Shown here one piece after another: positions 53,145-61,036 of a stretch of 64,000 bases of DNA. The notes beneath the pieces are model-generated. The model searched no databases. It saw nothing but the letters and a program-made list of their open reading frames with translations, and was not told where the DNA came from. Numbering within the stretch: position 1 is the stretch's first letter; each line of letters opens with the position of its first letter. The translations under genes and the position numbers were made by a program. The stretch comes from Gleimia europaea ACS-120-V-Col10b. GTDB taxonomy: Bacteria; Actinomycetota; Actinomycetes; Actinomycetales; Actinomycetaceae. The stretch covers positions 868,001 to 932,000 of the forward strand of contig NZ_KE150266.1 in the NCBI RefSeq assembly GCF_000411155.1, written 5' to 3'.

Positions 53145-53188
53145 CCAGGTTACTTCCCAACTGGTCAGGTAAACCGGGTTAAATGCGA

Positions 53189-53224
53189 CCGTGGGGGCCG
53201 TTCCTTTTGGAATGACCCCCACGG
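53189..53224. terminator. Strong stem-loop between the leader-like unit and araD
   Basis: A long GC-rich stem (CCGTGGGGG... paired with ...CCCCCACGG, with TTTTGG at the tip) begins 16 nt after the araD stop. On the plus strand TTTTGT follows it; on the minus strand no uridine run follows. It probably ends transcription from both sides. Confidence 0.75.
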
Positions 53225-53239
53225 TTTTGTATTCGGTTA

Positions 53240-53941
53240 CTAGTGCTGGCCGTACACGTTTTGATACCTGTCGTACAGGGAATCAATGTGGCGCTGCTCG
53301 ATTGGAATCACGTCGCCAAGCTGTTTAGCAATGTGAACCGTACGGGCAACCTCCTCCACCATCACAGCGGCCTTAACCGCCGCCTTCGCATCCTTCCCGA
53401 TCGTGAACGGGCCGTGGTTTTGCATGAGTACAGCCTTTGACCTGTGTCCACGCAAAGTCTCCACAATCCCACGACCAATCGAATCATCACCAATGATTGC
53501 GAACGGGCCAACCGGGATCGGGCCGCCAAACTCGTCACCCATCATGGTGAGCACGCACGGGATCTCCTCACCGCGCGCCGCCCAAGCCGTTGCGTACGTC
53601 GAATGCGTGTGCACCACGCCTCCAACCTCGTCCATATGCTTGTAAACGTAGGCATGTGCAGCCGTATCCGAAGATGGCGAGAGTTTATCGGGCGTCCCAT
53701 CTGAGATCTTCTTACCGTCCAGGTCGCAAACCACCATGTTGTCGGCAGTCAGCTCGTCATAAGACACCCCGGAAGGCTTGATGACAAACAGGTCGGTGCC
53801 AGGTACACGCTCCGACACGTTTCCCGCGGTCCACACCACCAGCTCCCAGCGGGGTAGCTCAGAGTGTAGGCGCGCCACGTTCTCGCGAGTGCGCTGGACG
53901 GCCTCCTGAACTTCTGTAGGTAGCTTCGATAATTCAATCAT
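53240..53941 (-). CDS. araD: L-Ribulose-5-phosphate 4-epimerase
   Basis: This zinc class II aldolase-fold enzyme converts L-ribulose-5-P to D-xylulose-5-P, feeding the pentose phosphate pathway. The 233-residue protein has WTAGNVSERVPGTDLFVIKP, SGVSYDELTADNMVVCDLDG, SSDTAAHAYVYK, the zinc pair in VVHTHSTYATAWAA, LMQNHGPFTIG (third His) and IDSLYDRYQNVYGQ. GGGAG precedes the ATG at 53941. It is the last gene of the operon, 18 bp after the ribulokinase; no arabinose isomerase is found in the window. Confidence 0.94.
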   Translation of the reverse strand: MIELSKLPTEVQEAVQRTRENVARLHSELPRWELVVWTAGNVSERVPGTDLFVIKPSGVSYDELTADNMVVCDLDGKKISDGTPDKLSPSSDTAAHAYVYKHMDEVGGVVHTHSTYATAWAARGEEIPCVLTMMGDEFGGPIPVGPFAIIGDDSIGRGIVETLRGHRSKAVLMQNHGPFTIGKDAKAAVKAAVMVEEVARTVHIAKQLGDVIPIEQRHIDSLYDRYQNVYGQH

Positions 53942-53959
53942 TTAGTTGATCGCTCCCAT

Positions 53960-55636
53960 CTACTTCGCGCGACGCTCATGAGCTTCACGCCGGATTCGCT
54001 TCAAATCGTGCATCACTTCGTTTTCACGACCAAAGAGGTCATGCAGGTACTTGTAGTGCTTGTATAGCTCGTCGTACTGCTTGGACCTGGTCTCATCCGG
54101 CTTGTAAGCAGCCTTCTTCCGCTTGCCCATTGCCGCAGCAGCCTCTGAAACCGTGTCGTACAAGCCCGCTGCCACAGCACCGAAAATAGCGGACCCGAGA
54201 GCCGGAGCCTGCGAAGACAGCGCCGTAGAAACAGGGAGCCTAGTGATGTCAGAGAACATCTGCATGAGGAACGGGTTCTTAATCAAGCCGCCAGCGGCGA
54301 TGAACTCGTTAATCTCAACGCCGTGTTCCTCGAAGTTCTCAATAATCACGCGGGCGCCAAACGCTGTGGCCTCCATGATCGCGCGATACTGGTCTTCCGG
54401 CTTCGTAGCCAGCGTCTGTCCAACTATCATGCCAGACAGGTTCGCATCGACCAGGATGGAACGGTTGCCGTTGTGCCAATCGAGCGCAACCAGACCGTGC
54501 TCACCGATCTCCTGCTGCGCTGCCTTCTCCGTCAGCAAGTCGTGGAGCGAAATGCCGCGGCTCTCGGCCTCTTCCTCGTAGGCCTTCGGCACGCAGTTTT
54601 CAACAAACCAGGCGTAAATATCGCCAACAGCGGTCTGGCCGCCCTCGTAGCCCCACATACCATCGATGATGCCGCCATCAACGATGCCGAACACGCCCGG
54701 CACCGGCTGGAAGTCCTTACCTGAAACGACGTAGCAAGAAGAGGTACCCATAATCGCCGTCAACTGGCCGGCCTCGGTTGCCTGTACTGCGGGAGCGGTA
54801 ACGTGCGCGTCAATGTTGCCCGAAGCCACCGTTACGTTGCCGGAAAGGCCCGTGATGCGCTGGCCGCGCTCGTTCAGCGTGCCCACCTTGCCACCAAGCG
54901 GCAGAACTTCAGCCGGCATCTTTTCTGTAAACACGCCGCCAAAGTCAGGGTTCAGTGCCTTGAGGAAGTCCTCATCGGGGTACTTGCCATCTTGGTACAT
55001 GCGCTTGTAGCCGGAGTCTCCTGCCGCGTAGGTCAGGTGACCGGTGAGGATCCAGGTCAGCCAGTCCAGGGCGTTCACAATATGATCCGCTGCGTTGTAT
55101 ACTTCCGGAGCCTTCTCCAGGGTCTCCAAGGCCTTCGGAAGCAGCATTTCCGAGGACAGTTCGCCACCGTAACGGGCCAGCCAGTCCACGTTACGCTCAC
55201 GTGCCAACGCAACAATGCGGTCCGCTTGCTCCTGTGCGCCGTGGTGCTTCCACAGCTTCACGTAGGCGTGTGGATTGTTCCTAAACTCTTCCTTCTCACA
55301 AAGCGGCGTGCCGTCCTTGTCCGTCACAATCACGGTTGCCGAGGTTACGTCAAGTCCGATACCAACAACGTCGTCCTTGTTAATCTTCGCGTCCTCAATC
55401 GCACCCGGAATAACGGTTGAGAGGACTTCCAGGTAGTCCCGAGGATCCTGGAGTGCAAAATCTGGCGGTAGCTGCTGATTGTCGCCCGCCGTCAGGGTGT
55501 GGTCCATAACCGCGTGCGTGTATTCCATTACTGCTGATCCGAGCTCGTCGCCGTTGCTCGCGTCAACAACTACTGCGCGACCAGACAGAGTGCCCAGGTC
55601 GATGCCGATTACGTATTTGGGTGACTCAGTGGTCAT
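53960..55636 (-). CDS. araB: Ribulokinase (AraB-like FGGY kinase)
   Basis: This enzyme phosphorylates L- (and often D-) ribulose at C5 with ATP. The 558-residue FGGY protein has GIDLGTLSGRAVVVDASNGD, the AraB-specific block LPPDFALQDPRDYLEVL, IGLDVTSATVIVTDKDGTPL, VKLWKHHGAQEQADRI, IMGTSSCYVVSG, VDGGIIDGMWGYEGGQTAVG and IAAGGLIKNPFLMQMFSDIT. These are the hallmarks of ribulokinase rather than xylulokinase. AAGGAGG stands 6 nt before the ATG. A strong stem-loop lies upstream, between this gene and the dehydrogenase. Confidence 0.93.
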   Translation of the reverse strand: MTTESPKYVIGIDLGTLSGRAVVVDASNGDELGSAVMEYTHAVMDHTLTAGDNQQLPPDFALQDPRDYLEVLSTVIPGAIEDAKINKDDVVGIGLDVTSATVIVTDKDGTPLCEKEEFRNNPHAYVKLWKHHGAQEQADRIVALARERNVDWLARYGGELSSEMLLPKALETLEKAPEVYNAADHIVNALDWLTWILTGHLTYAAGDSGYKRMYQDGKYPDEDFLKALNPDFGGVFTEKMPAEVLPLGGKVGTLNERGQRITGLSGNVTVASGNIDAHVTAPAVQATEAGQLTAIMGTSSCYVVSGKDFQPVPGVFGIVDGGIIDGMWGYEGGQTAVGDIYAWFVENCVPKAYEEEAESRGISLHDLLTEKAAQQEIGEHGLVALDWHNGNRSILVDANLSGMIVGQTLATKPEDQYRAIMEATAFGARVIIENFEEHGVEINEFIAAGGLIKNPFLMQMFSDITRLPVSTALSSQAPALGSAIFGAVAAGLYDTVSEAAAAMGKRKKAAYKPDETRSKQYDELYKHYKYLHDLFGRENEVMHDLKRIRREAHERRAK

Positions 55637-55720
55637 AGGTTCCTCCTTGAACTACTTGGCCGATGATCCAAACTAAAGCTTTTAACAATCAGGCGGCTCA
55701 GCATTACCTGCGAGCCGGGC

Positions 55721-55757
55721 TTGCCCGCGCGCCTCGACTTGGAGGGCGCGCGGGCAA
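55721..55757 (-). repeat. Perfect 13-bp intercistronic stem-loop upstream of araB
   Basis: TTGCCCGCGCGCC (55721-55733) pairs exactly with 55745-55757 around an 11-nt loop. No uridine run follows on the minus strand, so it is more likely an mRNA-processing or stabilising element than a terminator. It separates araB-araD from the upstream dehydrogenase gene. Confidence 0.6.
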
Positions 55758-55766
55758 ATGCTAGGC

Positions 55767-55784
55767 GCGTAACTAAAGTTACGC
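55767..55784. promoter_or_regulatory. Palindrome over the dehydrogenase stop codon
   Basis: GCGTAACTAAAGTTACGC is a perfect palindrome with a 2-bp centre. It overlaps the dehydrogenase stop and lies next to the 13-bp stem-loop. It could be an operator for an internal promoter driving araB-araD, or part of the same RNA structure. Confidence 0.35.
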
Positions 55785-57149
55785 CTCGGGATGACGGTGC
55801 TTGCCCCAGTAGCCGTCCGCAGCGAACAGACGCTCGATTACCTCATCCAGCATGCCTACGTCCGCGAGGACATCAAGCACGGTGTAACGAGGACGAATCT
55901 GCTGTGCCTTGGTGTGGGTTAGGCGGAAGCGATCCCAATCGATCTCGATCATCTCGGGGTGGTAAGGGGCCTTAGCATCCTTCAGCATGCGTGCAGCCTC
56001 TTCCGGCGAGACCAACTGGTCCTTCACGCGCTCCTTGATCTTTGGCCAAGCAGCCTTGATCTTCGCTAGACGCTCGCGTAGCTCGTCACCCTCCAGGTGC
56101 TTGCCAAGGGTGTGCTTCACAGCCTCCTCAACGATGCGTTCAGACTGGATTTCACGAACCTTCGCCTCAACTTCAGCCTTGGTGGGCTGCTTAGCTACTA
56201 CCTCTTCAATGTCGAGATTTTCGAGGTCGAGCTTGAGCGTCTCTTCCCAGATCGCGCATGAGGCAACGGTGCCAACGCCCACCTTGAAGCCGTGCGATAA
56301 CGGCGGCTCCCAGTCGAGGCCGTGGCCCTCCATCTCCCAAACGTGGGAGAACTGGTGGCCTGCGCCCGAAGCGGGGCGGGACGACTGCGCTGCCTGCATT
56401 GCAAGGCCTGACATGATGTTGCCTTCACCAAGCTTTGCGATCGCATCCACGTCGCCAGCGGCAATAGCCTTCGGATCCGCAAGCGTGTCACGTAGCGGCC
56501 CCTGGACGAGGCTCCACACGTAGTCATCAATCGCTTCAATGCCGAGCTCGTCGGCCAGCATCCAGTCAGCACCCGCCGGGATCTTTTCGATCAGGTCACC
56601 GTAGCCCGTAGCTGTGAGGCGCTGCGGGGCCTGTGCCATGACCTCAAGGTCTGCAACCAGGGCGGCCGGAGCCGGGCAGTTACGCGTGATTTTGAAGCCA
56701 TCGCGCGAAATGGAAGCACCAAACGAGGCGAAACCGTCCACCGAAGCTGCGGTACAAACGTTCATGTACTCGCGGCCCAGCTCGCCAGAAGCGAGCTTAG
56801 CGATGTCGTTTAGCGTCCCGGCTGCGATGGAGCAGACCACGGTCTCATCACCCAGCGGACGAATAACCTCACGTAGCTTCGACACGTTATCGTAATCGCC
56901 GTAAAGGGTTGGCGTGCCGGGGAAAATGTACGGATCGGCAGCGAACTCAACGCCGGCGTCCTTAAGCGATTTAACTACCGCGTCACCGCAAGCACCATAG
57001 GTGTTGCCATCCGCTACGACGAGTACCTTCTTGCCGGGGAAGACTCGGGCGAAAAGCTCGCCCGTGCGGCTTACCGCATCGTGGTCAAAAAGGATTTCGC
57101 GTGTCTCAGTGGCTGTCTTTAGAGCAGTTTCGATCAATTTGCTTGTCAT
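55779..57149 (-). CDS. Glycerol-1-phosphate dehydrogenase family protein (AraM/EgsA-like)
   Basis: An iron-containing-alcohol-dehydrogenase-fold enzyme of 456 residues. It has VLVVADGNTYGACG, the nucleotide loop CSIAAGTLNDIAKLAS, ASVDGFASFGASISRDG, and the metal ligands in TGYGDLIEK (Asp), GAGHQFSHVWEM (His) and LSHGFKVGVG (His). It matches Bacillus AraM, an NAD-dependent G1P dehydrogenase encoded in the arabinose operon. In this operon of kinases and isomerases it may oxidise a phosphorylated polyol, which is inference. It lies 15 bp after the FGGY kinase gene. Confidence 0.85.
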   Translation of the reverse strand: MTSKLIETALKTATETREILFDHDAVSRTGELFARVFPGKKVLVVADGNTYGACGDAVVKSLKDAGVEFAADPYIFPGTPTLYGDYDNVSKLREVIRPLGDETVVCSIAAGTLNDIAKLASGELGREYMNVCTAASVDGFASFGASISRDGFKITRNCPAPAALVADLEVMAQAPQRLTATGYGDLIEKIPAGADWMLADELGIEAIDDYVWSLVQGPLRDTLADPKAIAAGDVDAIAKLGEGNIMSGLAMQAAQSSRPASGAGHQFSHVWEMEGHGLDWEPPLSHGFKVGVGTVASCAIWEETLKLDLENLDIEEVVAKQPTKAEVEAKVREIQSERIVEEAVKHTLGKHLEGDELRERLAKIKAAWPKIKERVKDQLVSPEEAARMLKDAKAPYHPEMIEIDWDRFRLTHTKAQQIRPRYTVLDVLADVGMLDEVIERLFAADGYWGKHRHPEA

Positions 57150-57164
57150 AACTAACTTCTTTCC

Positions 57165-58736
57165 CTAGTTGTTTGTTGCCACGTGGTCAACAGTCTTGTG
57201 GGTGAGCTCCTGCATCTGCGGGTACGCATCCATGTACTGCTGGAGGTAGAACTTGTATTCTTCGTGAGTTTCCATGTTGGGTTCGATGCGGTCCTTTTCG
57301 TGGACCATGTTGCGAACCGCGTCGTCGATCGACTTGTACTGGCCAGAGCCAACCGCTGCGAGGATGCACGATCCGAGCACAACGGCATCCCCCACCTCGG
57401 GAAGAACTACCGGCAGACCGGTAACATCCGCGTGCATCTGCATCCAGTCGCGCGACTTCGTTGCGCCGCCTGCAGCCACCAGCTCCGTAGGCTTCAAGCC
57501 CGCGTCGCTCATTGCCTTCAAAGTGTGTGCCGTGCCGTAGCAGACGGCTTCCTTGATGGCGTGGTATAGGTGCTCCGGGGTATGGTGCAGCGACAAGCCC
57601 CAAATGATGCCGCGTGCCTTCGAGTCGGTGTACGGCGTGCGGTTGCCCTGGAAGTACTCGTTAACGATGAGGCCATCCGAGCCTGGCGGAATGTGGGCAG
57701 AGGCCTTATCCAGGTACTGGTACGGGTTAAGTCCAACGCGCTCCGTTGCCATTACAACGTCACGGGCGAAGCCGTCCTTGAACCACTTAAGTACCGAACC
57801 GGATGAGACGAGGCCGCCCTCAACCGTGTACTGGCCCTTAATCACACCGTCCGTGTAGGAGCCGAAGAAGCCCTTGCCGTGAATCGGCTTGTCCGACTGG
57901 CCGTTGATGACCTGCGACGAACCGGTGGTGACCGCAATACGTCCCGGAGCAACAACGCCCATACCAATCTGGCCTGCCCACGCATCGGCACAGCCCTGCG
58001 CCACCGGAATGCCGGGAACTAGCGACATGTGGCTTGCAGCCGCCGGGGTTAGCGTACCGATCGGCGTACCGAGGTCCAGCACGGCCTCGGGAAGCTTGTC
58101 GAATACGTCACCACAGCCGATGTGCTCGTAAAATTCTACCGGCCAGCCGCCGTAATCACGGTTGTAATAGCCGCGCATTGCCGCCGAGTTAATATTAATG
58201 GTCCACTCGCCCGTCAGCTTGTAGGTCAGCCAGTCCGGGGCATCCAGCAGACGGTAGGCAGAATCGTAAAGCTCACGATCGTTCTCACGTAGCCACGCGG
58301 CCTTGAACGGGAACCACTCTGCGGTTGCACCCAGCGTGCCACCACCGTTGTATAGGCGAGCCCAGTGATCAATAGTCGATGCACGCGCAGCCTGCTTGGT
58401 AGCGCGCACGTCCATCCACATGATTGCGCGCGAAAGCTCTTTGCCGTTAACATCCATCGGCACAACTGTCATGGTGGTGGCGTCATAGGAAATGCCCGCG
58501 ATCTTGCGTGCCGGAACACCCGTGTTGTTGAGAACCTGTGAAACAGACGCACCAAGTGCTTCCCACCAGTCAGCGGGAGATTGCTCCGCCCAACCCGGGT
58601 GCGGGTGGTAGGTGCGGTAAGGGGTGGCGGCAAAGCCAATCGGCTCGCCCTTCAGGTCGAAGATGGCGGCGCGGCAAGATTCCGTACCGAAGTCGATACC
58701 GAGCAGGTACGGACCTTCAAAACCCGGATTAACCAT
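57165..58736 (-). CDS. Second FGGY-family carbohydrate kinase
   Basis: A 523-residue kinase with YLLGIDFGTESCRAAIFDLKG at the start (split here as the FGGY phosphate-1 region), GISYDATTMTVVPMDVNG, AIMWMDVRATKQA, LLDAPDWLTYKLTGEW, VAQGCADAWAGQIGMG, VTTGSSQVING and VAAGGATKSRDWMQMHADVT. It belongs to the xylulokinase/erythritol-kinase/D-ribulokinase side of FGGY rather than AraB. The substrate is not readable from motifs. The ATG at 58736 follows GAAAGGA; the frame runs 7 codons further upstream. Having two FGGY kinases in one operon suggests two sugars or polyols, or two steps. Confidence 0.82.
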   Translation of the reverse strand: MVNPGFEGPYLLGIDFGTESCRAAIFDLKGEPIGFAATPYRTYHPHPGWAEQSPADWWEALGASVSQVLNNTGVPARKIAGISYDATTMTVVPMDVNGKELSRAIMWMDVRATKQAARASTIDHWARLYNGGGTLGATAEWFPFKAAWLRENDRELYDSAYRLLDAPDWLTYKLTGEWTININSAAMRGYYNRDYGGWPVEFYEHIGCGDVFDKLPEAVLDLGTPIGTLTPAAASHMSLVPGIPVAQGCADAWAGQIGMGVVAPGRIAVTTGSSQVINGQSDKPIHGKGFFGSYTDGVIKGQYTVEGGLVSSGSVLKWFKDGFARDVVMATERVGLNPYQYLDKASAHIPPGSDGLIVNEYFQGNRTPYTDSKARGIIWGLSLHHTPEHLYHAIKEAVCYGTAHTLKAMSDAGLKPTELVAAGGATKSRDWMQMHADVTGLPVVLPEVGDAVVLGSCILAAVGSGQYKSIDDAVRNMVHEKDRIEPNMETHEEYKFYLQQYMDAYPQMQELTHKTVDHVATNN

Positions 58737-58828
58737 TGGAGTTCCTTTCAGCATCATTGCTATAAGTTACGAAATTTAAGTTTTTGCTTCCCGTGGCGGT
58801 CCGAGAATTACCGTCGCGGGGTACGACT

Positions 58829-58866
58829 TGTAGGGGTTGAAATCGCGCGGCGTTTCAACCTCTACA
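58829..58866 (-). repeat. Intercistronic stem-loop between HAD phosphatase and FGGY kinase
   Basis: TGTAGGGGTTGAAA (58829-58842) pairs with TTTCAACCTCTACA (58853-58866) with one mismatch around a 10-nt loop, 18 nt after the HAD stop. No uridine run follows, so a processing or stabilising element is likely. Confidence 0.55.
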
Positions 58867-58883
58867 GGTCATGGGATTACCTG

Positions 58884-59747
58884 TTAGGCGTCGTCTTCCG
58901 TCCAGCCGTTTTCTTCCCAGATGTCAGCGGGGATAAGGCGGTCTAGTCGATCGATTACGTAGGTGGGGCGATCCTTCTCATCAAGTTCTGCGACCTCTTC
59001 GATCGTGGAATCACCCGTAAGCGGCATCGCTGAGAACATGCCCGTGCGTACAGCCATCTGAATATCGGTGTGAAGGCGATCCCCCACCATCATGCAGTTA
59101 GTGGGATCCACATCGAGGCCCGCGATGGCCTCTTCTAGCATGACCGGGTTAGGTTTGCCCGCGATCATCTGTACTTTTGTGCCCGTGCATGCCTCAATGG
59201 CGGCGATGATGGACGCGCAGTCTGGTTCGCCGCGTCCCCCTGGGAACGGGCAGTAGCGATCCGGGTTTGTTGCAACGAGGATTGCTCGCTTGTGGAACCA
59301 GATCGCATCGAAAGCAATCTGGAGCTTGCGGTAGTCAAAAGTGCGGTCATAGGAGGCTACGACAATGTCGATTTCCTCCGGATTGTCACTCATCTTGATA
59401 CCTGCATCATTAAAGGCATCAATCAAAGGTTGCTCTGCAATGGGGAACACAACCGCGTCTGGACGGTGATCTTTAAGCCACCGAGTCATGGTCACAACGG
59501 TGTTCGCAATATCAGAGATATCAGTAGGAAGCCCAAGCTTGCTGAGTTTTTCTACGTACTGGCTCGGGTCTTTCGTCGGGTTATTAGAAAGGTAGCGAAC
59601 CGGAATGTTGCGCCTGCGCAACTCCTCAATGGTTCGTTTCACACCCGGAAGGAGGTGGTCACCAAGGTAAATGGTGCCGTCCATATCAAATATGTAGGCA
59701 TCGTAGAGTTTGGACGGAAAGCTCAAGGAAATTTTAGTGTCAGTCAT
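58884..59747 (-). CDS. HAD-IIA sugar phosphatase (NagD/AraL-like)
   Basis: A 287-residue HAD hydrolase with motif I FDMDGTIYLGDHLLPG (nucleophile Asp), motif II RYLSNNPTKDPSQY, a C2-type cap, Lys in MIAGKPNPVMLEEA and motif IV MMVGDRLHTDIQMA. Bacillus AraL, from the same subfamily, is encoded next to araM in the arabinose operon and dephosphorylates several sugar phosphates, perhaps to relieve toxic build-up. The position here next to an AraM homologue supports the same idea. It is separated from the upstream membrane protein gene by a terminator-like hairpin. Confidence 0.85.
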   Translation of the reverse strand: MTDTKISLSFPSKLYDAYIFDMDGTIYLGDHLLPGVKRTIEELRRRNIPVRYLSNNPTKDPSQYVEKLSKLGLPTDISDIANTVVTMTRWLKDHRPDAVVFPIAEQPLIDAFNDAGIKMSDNPEEIDIVVASYDRTFDYRKLQIAFDAIWFHKRAILVATNPDRYCPFPGGRGEPDCASIIAAIEACTGTKVQMIAGKPNPVMLEEAIAGLDVDPTNCMMVGDRLHTDIQMAVRTGMFSAMPLTGDSTIEEVAELDEKDRPTYVIDRLDRLIPADIWEENGWTEDDA

Positions 59748-59797
59748 TTTCCCAACTTGTGCTTTGCAGTTGTTTTCGAAACGCTTGTTATAGAAAA

Positions 59798-59833
59798 GGA
59801 GTGCCGGGAGTATGAGCTACTGCCCGGCACTCC
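59798..59833 (-). terminator. Intra-operon terminator after the membrane protein gene
   Basis: GGAGTGCCGGG (59798-59808) pairs with CCCGGCACTCC (59823-59833), a perfect 11-bp stem, 24 nt after the membrane-protein stop. On the minus strand it is followed by TTTTCTATA. It should stop part of the transcription and favour the isomerase and membrane protein over the downstream enzymes, unless a promoter in 59,748-59,797 serves the enzymes. Confidence 0.75.
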
Positions 59834-59857
59834 TTAACTGTTTAGCTAGAGACCGTC

Positions 59858-60832
59858 TTAGGCTACGAGCATGCCCAGAACGAGCACGATCGTGGTGGAC
59901 GGCCAGATTGCGAATGCCGGCGGGTCAATGTGGGTGTCGCCGTGCGCGTAGCAGAGGTGGTTGCCAACCTCAGCAATCGCAGCCGACATCACGCCGAACA
60001 CTGCGCCGAGGATGAGCGCGAGAACGCCCGATCCGGTGGCTTCGAAGAAGGTTACGCCAGCCAGACCACCGATGATGGTGATGTGGTGGGAAACCGGGAT
60101 CGTTACACCAAACACGAGCAGGAAGATCGTAATAGCGGAGATTGCGAACGGTAGCGTCTTCGCGTTCGCCATTAGGATCGCCGCGGTGTCCGGATCAAGC
60201 ATGGCACCAGCGTGGTAGTAGACCATGGTTGCAACGCCTGCACCGAAGAGGCCACCAAGGGCGCCAATGGTGATCCACTGGCTCGGCTTCTCTTGCCAAG
60301 CAATCCAGCGCCTGTCGCCTTCGAGCTTACTTACCCAGCCGAACATGCCGGTGCTGGAGAATGCGGCGCGGGCGATGAGGCCCTGGATCACAACGGTGAA
60401 AGCAACGGTATCGGTGTGCGAACCGAACCACGGGATCATCGCAACAAGGTTGTTGATAACGTAGCCGAGCATACCGAACAGGGCGCCGACCAGGAGTACA
60501 TCGGGCTCACCGAGTCCAGCCAGAGCCGTGTTGATATCACGGCCCTTGCCGGTGTCTTGTAGATGTCCCTTCTTAGCTGCGTACGCCGCTGCTGAAGCGG
60601 CACCGGCAAACGCGATGTGCGGGCCAAATACCGGGCCGAATGCCAAGTAGGAGAAGCCCACATCAGAGCCCGTTGCCATCGTGATACCGAAGCCAACGAG
60701 AATCAGGACGCCCGTGAAACCGAACGCAAAGTTACCACCGATAGCGGCGCCAAAGAAGCCGCCACCGGCTGCAGCGATAAGCCAGAACAAATCCATGTTT
60801 CCAAGGAATGTCAAAGCTGCATCTGGAGTCAT
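59858..60832 (-). CDS. Unrecognised polytopic membrane protein, candidate substrate transporter
   Basis: A 324-residue, very hydrophobic, Gly- and Ala-rich protein with about nine or ten membrane segments. Examples: LFWLIAAAGGGFFGAAIGG, FTGVLILVGFGITMATGS, VLLVGALFGMLGYVINNLVA, WITIGALGGLFGAGVATMVY, ISAITIFLLVFGVTIPVSHH, GVLALILGAVFGVMSAAIAE. FGPVFGPHIAFAGAASAAAY and VSHHITIIGGLAGVTFFEAT look like loosely related re-entrant or repeat elements. No ABC, PTS, MFS or solute-symporter signature is visible. I do not recognise the family. The start at 60832 has AGGTGG 5 nt upstream. It is the only membrane protein in the catabolic operon, so transport of its substrate is the obvious hypothesis. Confidence 0.7.
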   Translation of the reverse strand: MTPDAALTFLGNMDLFWLIAAAGGGFFGAAIGGNFAFGFTGVLILVGFGITMATGSDVGFSYLAFGPVFGPHIAFAGAASAAAYAAKKGHLQDTGKGRDINTALAGLGEPDVLLVGALFGMLGYVINNLVAMIPWFGSHTDTVAFTVVIQGLIARAAFSSTGMFGWVSKLEGDRRWIAWQEKPSQWITIGALGGLFGAGVATMVYYHAGAMLDPDTAAILMANAKTLPFAISAITIFLLVFGVTIPVSHHITIIGGLAGVTFFEATGSGVLALILGAVFGVMSAAIAEVGNHLCYAHGDTHIDPPAFAIWPSTTIVLVLGMLVA

Positions 60833-60852
60833 TTGTCCACCTTTTGTTATTG

Positions 60853-60867
60853 GATGGTTTAACCATC
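60853..60867. promoter_or_regulatory. Palindrome directly upstream of the membrane protein start
   Basis: GATGGTTTAACCATC is a perfect 7-bp inverted repeat around one base, ending about 20 bp from the start codon. It could be an operator or a small hairpin near the ribosome site. Confidence 0.4.
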
Positions 60868-60891
60868 TGTTATGGGAATATTTCGAAAACA

Positions 60892-60903
60892 CGCAACGTT
60901 GCG
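60892..60903. promoter_or_regulatory. LacI-type operator-like palindrome
   Basis: CGCAACGTTGCG is a perfect palindrome with the central CG and flanking AA/TT typical of LacI/GalR-family operators. It lies 60 bp upstream of the membrane protein gene in a 204-bp gap, where a second promoter may lie. The only regulator nearby is of the DeoR family, so a LacI-type factor would be encoded elsewhere. Confidence 0.4.
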
Positions 60904-61036
60904 CGCACGAAAATGCTGACAGGTAAACACTACCCAAGGGATTGCACTTTTGCCCAACAGTTCATCGTTGTGCACACTTGCTCAAAAATGTGATTCAGTC
61001 ACTCACTTTTTCCCAGGTAGCGAAGTGGTTGAAAAG

